Positions 13,501-22,519 of a stretch of DNA of 64,000 nt are shown in pieces. Made by a program: the position numbers and the translations under genes. The first letter of the stretch is position 1, and every line of letters begins with the position of its first letter. Below the pieces are notes generated by a model. It saw only the letters and a program-made list of their open reading frames with translations, was not told where the DNA came from and did not search any database. Source of the stretch: Gonocerus acuteangulatus. Taxonomy: Eukaryota > Arthropoda > Insecta > Hemiptera > Coreidae. Location of the stretch: positions 43,900,269 through 43,964,268 of the forward strand of contig OX328127.1 in assembly GCA_946811695.1 (NCBI GenBank), in the 5' to 3' direction.

Positions 13501-15355
13501 TTATTTATGAGCCAAAATGTCATGAAAGCTAAAAGTGAAGGACTATTTTCAGGAGAAATGTAAATGGCCACTTCCTTCACAAATATTTATTATTAGTCAT
13601 AATATGACTACTAATAAATATTATAATTAATATTTAAAACACATAAAATTAAAAACACATATTATGTGCTTTGAGCAGCTCAAGCCTAACCATCTATCTA
13701 AGTGCCTAATAATTTGTGCATGTCAGGATAGTCGTTTAGAAAAATATTTTTTTTTTTTTTTTTTTTTTTTTACGGCGCATCTACATCTAGGTCATTAGCG
13801 CCGACATCCAGGGTGCAGTGAGGAATTTTCCCAGCGAGCCCTGAGATGAGAAAATTCCTGCCGGAGGCGGGAATCGAACCCACCATCTCCCGCTTACGAA
13901 TCCAGCGCGATAGCCACTAGACCACGGGAGACCCCTAGAAATATAATTGTTTGCAACATAGTTGAATATAGTGTTTATTAATTATAAATGTCTATTTTAT
14001 ACCAGTTAAAAATTGTTTTAGACAGTTTAAACTATATAATATGGAATCAAACATATTTAATTTCTAGTAATTGACTATTCTGACTTATAGAAACCATTGT
14101 CTAGAAGATCTAATAGATTTGTTATAACACTGTATAATACGCTGTTATCAGTGCCTTAATTTTCAATTCTTTGTCCTATAATAAATTAACTAGCCAGGCT
14201 AGGGGATTTGAGCCCAGACTTTCCTGCTTTAAAGATCAGAATGATAGTAAGCCACTAAATAATAGAGCCTGCTCTATACAAAATCAAGGACAAACAGTCA
14301 GCCTTCATACAGTTCAAAATACAATAAAACTAATTACCTTTACAAGACATATAACCCAGATTTTTTAAATGATTGTTTCACTAATGACTCAAAACTTACT
14401 TAGAGTGGCTTACACCAATTTCATTCTAGCCAGCTCAGTTGTGTTTCCAATTTCACTGCTTCTTTCAGCATGGCGAGTCAACACATTGGCTGGCGCCCTC
14501 CTTATTAGAATCTGCCCTCATGTGCCACTTTGTTTTTTTTATGCAAATTGCCGTCTTTGCGGGGCTCGTAAAATAAATGACAAAAAAAAAGTATTTTTTT
14601 CAAATTTCTTTTATAATTTCACCAGAAAATCTGTTAAAAAAGTTTATATATGATAGTATCCCCAAAAAGTTTTTTTAAACTCCGTATATGCTATGGACTC
14701 AGCACCCAAGGCAAGACATGACAGTCCGAATATGCCATGGAGTCGCCAGCGAATGTGTTCAATCATATAATGGAGCCAATGTTTCAGACATATGACTCAC
14801 ATTTAACATTTATCTGATATCATTTCATCACATTTTTCATTGGGTGAAAACATAGTGGAGCGGCGAGGGTAGAGGGTAGCCGAGAGGTTTGAAAATAATG
14901 CATGTATTTACACTTGCCAAAACATAGTGGAGCGGCGAGGGTAGCCGAGATGGTCAAGCCCATCTGAGCTACCCTCTACCCTGATGAATCAACTCGCCAT
15001 GCTAAGATATAAAATCTGATAGAGCTATTGATAGCACACCCAAGCATAAAACGGGACATTCAGAGTTCAAATTTCAGCCTGGCAAAATCATTTTTCTAAA
15101 AAATAAAAATGTTAAAATGAAGTCACTGAGTGTATACCATCATTTGTAATATACAGTGGTTTAAATAAATTTAAATTCTAATAGGGGCACCTGGGGTCTC
15201 CCGTGGTCTAATGGCTAGCGCCTTGGATTCATAAGCGGGATATGGTGGGTTCGATTCCCAACCTCCGGCAAGAATTTTATCATCCCATGGCTCGCTGGTA
15301 AAATTCCTCGCTGCACTCTGGATGTCGGCGCTAATGACCTAGATGTAGATGCGCC

Positions 15356-15388
<33 letters not shown>

Positions 15389-18300
15389 GGGGCACCTACT
15401 TTCAACCTTATATGACAATAGACAAATTATATTTGTTATAAGTAAACCAGGTAAAATAATTATATATAAGGTAATTATATATTTAAACTATTATTATATT
15501 TTTTATAAGTAAACTATATAGTTATGAATTTAAATTGTTATAATATTTTTTTCATATATGTTTAAACAAATAAAGGGATGTAGCTGTGTTACTACAATTG
15601 GTTGAGAAATAAATATGTTGTGAGGAATTGAAAATTAATTTTACAAATTTATTCTTATAAATATAAGGACAACATACACTACATGCTCTTCATGTATTTT
15701 AATGGAAATTCATAAAGCTTTATGTATTTAAACAGTTTCAACATCATCTCTATCCATATAAGCTATTGTCGGTTCCTTATCATTTAGTAATTAATGATTT
15801 TAATTATGAACTAATCTGTGATTGTTATGAACATATAATTTGTTGCGGAGTTTTCTATGTTAGTCCATTGACCCAATCATTCAAAGACTCAAACTAAATG
15901 CTATAAAATTTGATTATTTTGAACAGTATATATTAGAATAATGAATTTCCAATAATAATACCAAATATTCAGACATTTTCAACATATTATGGTCTGTCAC
16001 TTATTCTCAATAATTTGTTGATAGGTACCAAACAGTAACAATGAACTGTTTAAATATTTTTTCTCGAATAAGGTAGCTGTAGTTACTAAAGGAATTTTTT
16101 TTAGGCTGTTGAATTAATTCTGAAACCTCGACCCGACGAGAAAGCTCCACTTTGGGTAAAAGCAGCTCGAGAGGCTTGGTGGCAGACGAGAGAAGCTGGT
16201 GCTGCTCTACATCATCTGTGCAGGCATCAGAACTCGATAGAATTCAGGGTCCTCAAAGCTCTCAAGACAAATCCGTCAGATTTTCATGGAGCCCTCTTAA
16301 TGGTAAGAAGATAAGTCAAGGCTACCATTATTTTCTTTTGTAATAGTTATTTAAGCCTGCCTTTTGATGTTATGAGACTGTTAATTTATTAAAATATATT
16401 ATTATTTCATTAAGTTTACATATTTATAAAAAAATATCTATAAAAACTCTTCACACTTTTATGTACCAATCTTTTATAAAAAGTCCTACTCGCAAAAACT
16501 GTGTCAATTTATTGTGTTTCCATATAATGTTTATATCTGGCATGATATGGAAAGCTTAAAAATAAAAAAAACACAAATCGGTCATTTCACCTGCTTCCTC
16601 CATCCTCACAGAATGGAAAACCTGTTTATGACGTCAATCAAGAAGTGCTCTATGACGAGAAAAGCAGTCGAAACATACTGAGATGATACAAAATTCATAA
16701 AAATTAAGAGTACTTTTGATTCATCCTAATCTCCTGTGCAATGATGCTCAAAATAAACATTTTTATTATTCAACTGCTTTGTGGCTAGACACCTTTTATT
16801 TGAGACTTAGTTGTAATGTACTTTAGCATGTTGTGCATGAATGAAAAATAGTAATAAATTGTTGATTTGTTTTAATTTTTTAAGATACCCCGGAATACTT
16901 TGCTGCTGTACTTGCACTCCTACCAGAGCTTTATTTGGAATAATATTGTTTCTCAAAGGATAGAAAAGTTTGGGTTGGACCCTCAAGTTGGAGATTTAGT
17001 CTTGGATAAAATTGAAGCTGATGACGAGATCTTGGCTGAGAGTCCAGATTCTCCTGAGAAGGTTGAGGAAGAGGCTGATGGTGAAGAGCAACCAGGTTAG
17101 TACAAGTTAAAATATTATTTAATTATTTAGGGGGGGGGTTCAAATTTCAGAATGCCCTTAATAATTTATTTCTTACTCTCTTTCTTTGTTTACTTTTAGA
17201 ATAGTGCTGGTTCCACTCATGAAGGATTTTTTTTTAAATTTCTTTAAATCTTCATTGATATTAATTACTAGATCCTGGAAATGAACCCCTTAAAGCTATT
17301 ATATATTTATTTATGTATGTGTGTGTGTATATATATGTATATATATTATATATATATATTATATATAATAATATATATATAATATATATATATTATATAT
17401 ATATTATATTTCCTTACTTACATACAGGCACTACTGTCCATGAAGGACCAAGGCCTCAGCCAACAGCTCATTCCAGGCAGCTCTATCTGTCGCAAAACGC
17501 CTACGACGGATTCCCATTTCCTTCATATCCTTCTCCACATCATCCAGCCAGCGCAATCCAGGTTTTCCCTGCCTTCTTGCGACACCCGGCATTCCATAAA
17601 GGAGTTATCTTGGCAATCTCTCAGCGGTCATTCTCTTGACGTACCCTAACCATTTAAGCCTTTGACGTTTTATGAAAGAAATTCTGTCTGGGTATCCATA
17701 CAACGTTTTAAGCTCCTAATTGATTATTATTTTCCAAGACCTGTTAAAACAAAAGTGGCCAACATTTTTGTTCTTTCACTAATTTACCCTTAACAGTAGT
17801 TTCTATACTGTTGCAACTATAATTATAAGTATAGATAGTGACCAGCTAATGAGAAAGATGTGTTGTAAAAATGTGCTAAATCTGTCTATTAAGATTAGTA
17901 AGTAGTTTACCCTGGAAATAAATCATTAGTTTGCCGGTATCGGCCGTTATTTTTACTTCCTTGTAACAAAACTTGATACATATTTTGCCCAACTAATAGG
18001 GAGCCAGACCATTTCCTAATAACTCCTGCCAGGGTTTGCTCCAGAACAAAATTATTTTTTCTTAACAACAGAGTCATCTGTTCATAATAATGATAAAAGT
18101 GAGATTTTTTTTTCAAGACAAGGCTGGTGTGTTTTGGTATAGGGAGGGCTTTTATAGACATTTGTTAACAAGTTAACCCAAAAAATTGTAATTTTGTTTT
18201 CCCATTTTATGATTTCATTTGTTTTGTTAATGTAAAAAAATAATTTACCCATTGGAAATTCTGGAAATTTCTAGTCAGAATAGGGCTGATGCCTTTTCTC

Positions 18301-18625
18301 TTTTCTATAGAAAAGCCACCACCCCATAGTGGGAATCGAAACCACGACCCTTGGCATGGAGTGTTAAGTGCTCATGCCTTAACACTCACAGCCATCGGGC
18401 CTTTTAAACATGTATATATGAAGAAAGATAATTTCATATATTATTTGTATATTTCACCACTGTAATTATATAGAATAAAATATCAATACTCATAAAAGTG
18501 AATCGGCTACCAATTTTTTTTGTTGCCATTATAGTTGATTCTATATATAAAAAAAGAGCTTCAGTCCATAATCAGTAGTTTTGAGAAAAAACTGTCTACA
18601 CCCTTCATTTGTTTTATTATTGTGC

Positions 18626-18692
<67 letters not shown>

Positions 18693-21600
18693 TCTGAGTA
18701 CCCCATACTGACACAAGTAATATATGAAATGTTGGTTATTACTAAAAAATGCTTTATATTATTAAAATATAATAATAGTGCTTGGACTGAAGCTCTTCTT
18801 GCATGGAACTGCCTAAGGAGGACCTCCTTGCAAAATATAAGGTCTAATATAATGTAAAACACATTGCAGGATATATTGAGTAACAGTTTATTATCAATGT
18901 TATAACATGTAGGAAATATTTTCATGATATAAAGTTCATACAATGAGTAATGTAATGCTTAATCGTCTTGAACTTCTTCATCTATGTTTATAGCTGTTGG
19001 CCAACCCAATATTTCACAGTAAATATTCTTGTGCTCTTCTGAAACGTATGGCATCAACTTCTTAATGTTCTTCAATTTTTTTCTGCTTGATGGGGCCTTC
19101 CCTCTTGGGTAGGGCAGGATTAGGAGGGAACACTGGAGCCTGAAGACCTTTGCGTAAACAAAAGTTTACGAAAGATTTTTTCTGCTACATGTGTTTCTAT
19201 GTGTTCGACTAAAGTCCTCTTAACATAGAAATGTGCAGTGACCGTCAGAGGCAACGAATCTATCACTAACTCATGTTTGGAAAAAAATGGACTGAAGCTG
19301 TTTTTGCATGGATCGATTCATATTTGGTAAAACGGAATTAAAAATACAAAGTTATGATTATTATCATATATTTAAGAAATAAAAATATATATATATATAT
19401 ATACAGACTATTGGTTATTTAAAATATTTATTGGCCAATGATTTTCACAAAGGGAAATTGTGATATGCCCGGAAGTAATCATCCAGGCAAAGTCCTGGCT
19501 CTCCAGTGCATTGGTTGCATGTGTAAAACATCTTTCCTGGTGTTCTTTGTATAGTGCTTGTAATATTTTTACCTTGGTTCCTGGCCATCTGGACAGGAGG
19601 TGGACTCCCAAGCTTTGTGGGGTGGTTCAGATGGCACTACCTGGTGTTCCTAAAGCCTCTTTATGACTTTGTCCCTAAAGTCGCGTAGGTTCATATTGCT
19701 ACTGGTGCTCCTCTTGAATAGCAAGTAACTGTTATTCATGATTATGTGGAGCATGTGGATGCCGAGCTTTGCATACCACCGGAGAGTCTTATCGAACAAT
19801 CGTATCAACTACTGGAGGTAATTGTTGGCCATTAAACCATCTACAGATATACATATTATTTTCAATTTTCCATCTGTAATCCAGAGGAGTTAAACTTGTT
19901 TGTAGGCGTTGCTCCAAATTTTACTGATATTTATCGTTCTTAAAATGTGTTGATGGTGTCTCAGATTTTGACGGTGGCAAAAAAGAAGCATTGAAATTTT
20001 TTGTGGGGTAGTTAAAATTCTATGGCGTCTTCTGTTAACTTATAGTTTTTGGTGACATGGGCATCGTTAACACAGTTTATGGCTTTAAAACAATACAAAT
20101 TTTTTTATTACATTAGATACATTATCCTTGAAAATGCTTTAAGAGAGTCTTTATTATTTTGTATTGCAGCGAAAGGCCTAGTTTTCCCCTTTTTCAAAAA
20201 TGCAGAGCTGAAATCACAGCCTGTGAATGCATGAAAAATAGGCAAAGCTTTGCTCTGAGTTTCGCCTAATGTTAAATATAACTTATTAATATCTAAATAG
20301 TTTTGTTTGTTCCCTATTTCCATTGTCATCCAAATTTTAATATTTTCATGAACTTAGTGCATGTTACCTAACATAATTATGGAAATGTCAGTATTGCTAC
20401 ATCGGATAACTATGTTAGTCTTTTTTTCAAACTGGCAAACATGAAAAACAATTTTGGGGTCTGCTTCTTCCAACCAGTTCCTATTCTTGCTAATCTTTCC
20501 ACAGTATTTTTACACATTTTTTTCATTTTCATTGTAATAAAAATGGCATTCGGCAGCACTTCACTTATTTCAGATATATATTTTTTCCCCCTACAAACAA
20601 AGCTACTTCATTACTTTGTTAATGTTCTGAGAAAATGCTTATCAGACTTTCTTTAAAGTAAATATTTTTTAATTCTTAAGGAAAATCCGCTGGGCACACT
20701 TGATCAGGGCCTCAAATTTGGTAATGTTGCCCTCTTTTCGTACACTGCAACTCGTTCTCTACATCTTCGATGGATGGGCTAGGGTAACTATCAAACACAT
20801 CAATGACAGTTGATGCTTTATTTGTTAATAACATTCTCAACAATTGCTTCAATATCTTACCAAAAGTATTTGGTGCTTCCTTCATACTGCTTGACAAGAA
20901 GAACCAGTAGAAGATTATTACTTCATAAAACTGTGCCTCACTGCTATCAATATACATTGAACAGGTTGTATTGCAATAAGCATTCCATATTAAATAAGCA
21001 AAAACCATATTAAGGTTTCTGAAATTTTTGTCGCTGCCTGATGAGCTCCCAGATTCAGAAATATCTGAATCGTCGAGAATATTAGAGTCTGTCATATTGT
21101 CACCTTCATCCATGGGATTGAAGAGGGCTGCATGCAGTTGCTTCTCGGTGTTTGTAAGCAGGGGTCTTCTCCTGTAAAATTCATTTTAAAAACAACAAAA
21201 CCTGTAAAAAGAATAATAATACATTATTCACTAAACACAAAGTAATTAGAACAAAATTTTCCAGTAAATCTCGAGCATAAATACTCTTTTAATGTGCAAA
21301 AAATGTTCTAATATCTAAAAACAACACTAAAGTCAAATACAAACTAATAACAAAGAAACACAGAAACTGTAAAAAGAATAAGTATATGTTATTCACTAAC
21401 AAAAGCTATAAGAGCATAAATATACTAATAATTTATTTATTTTTTTATAAACGTTAAAAAAAATATGATAATAACGAAAAACAACATTAATATCAAATAC
21501 AAATGAATAATTAAAAGTATTTATAGCAACATTTCCACTACCTAACATCCACTATTCTCAAGCATAAATAAACCTATAATTAAAAAAATTGTTTAATGTT

Positions 21601-22453
21601 AAAAAATATTCTAATATCTACATAACATCTCCAATGTTAAATTAAAAAAAAAAAATGTTCAAAGTAAGGCACTCGAAACACTCCCTGAGATTATTATGAA
21701 ACTATATTGTAGCCGATCCCCACCACTTTTTCTTCCAGCTTGCCAGGTAGGCTGCATTCAAGGTGTTAACCTATTTTAAGGTGTGTTACCTATTTTAAGA
21801 AATTTGAAATTAGCCAAGAATATCAATACAATCTTAGTAAATAAAATAATGGTTTTGACTGTACATTGCATAGAATCAAGTCATTTCAAGATAATTTCCC
21901 GTTTTTTTTACATTGAAGACACAAAATCCATCCTTAAGCAAATGTCAGTCTTGACAAACCATCCTTGACTTAAATAGTAGACTTTAAATGAAAATTAATT
22001 ATCAAGTAGAACCAAAATTATGAAAGCTTGAGTAATTTGAAACAACAAACTTTTACCATGGTTCCTAGGGAGCAGATAGTTGACTGTGGTTGCAAGTCGA
22101 CTCAGCCTACTTGATTACAATTTACCTGGCCTTAAGGAGTACTATGGATGTTTACATAAGAAAAGAAAAACAGAGAAAGTTTGTTATTTCTTTCTCTTGA
22201 AATAAGTTGGTAAGAGTGTACTATATTTGTACACACTGACCGATGTGGTAATGATTAATATTTCCAACCAATAAGACAGTCACAAATGGTCTATTATAAA
22301 TATGTATATTTTATAGTTCATTTTAGCGCGGTTACTCCCTATCTCCATAGGGAGAACCTGCTTATGAGGTTGACCTCATGACGCGATCCGGACGTGCCGA
22401 CTAGAAACTTTCTCTTTTCAGACCCTATAGATCACGAAAATATAGGTGGCTAA

Positions 22454-22519
<66 letters not shown>

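Noticed and set aside
13771..13936. tRNA gene call from the B box and head of S1 (also 15193, 25731, 39383, 45208 and 63272)
   Set aside because: The heads are diverged, continue into a common non-tRNA body and poly-A, and several have target duplications: they are SINEs.
14369..14653. 94-codon open frame on the plus strand
   Set aside because: It lies in a PUS7 intron between tRNA-like repeats and resembles no known protein.
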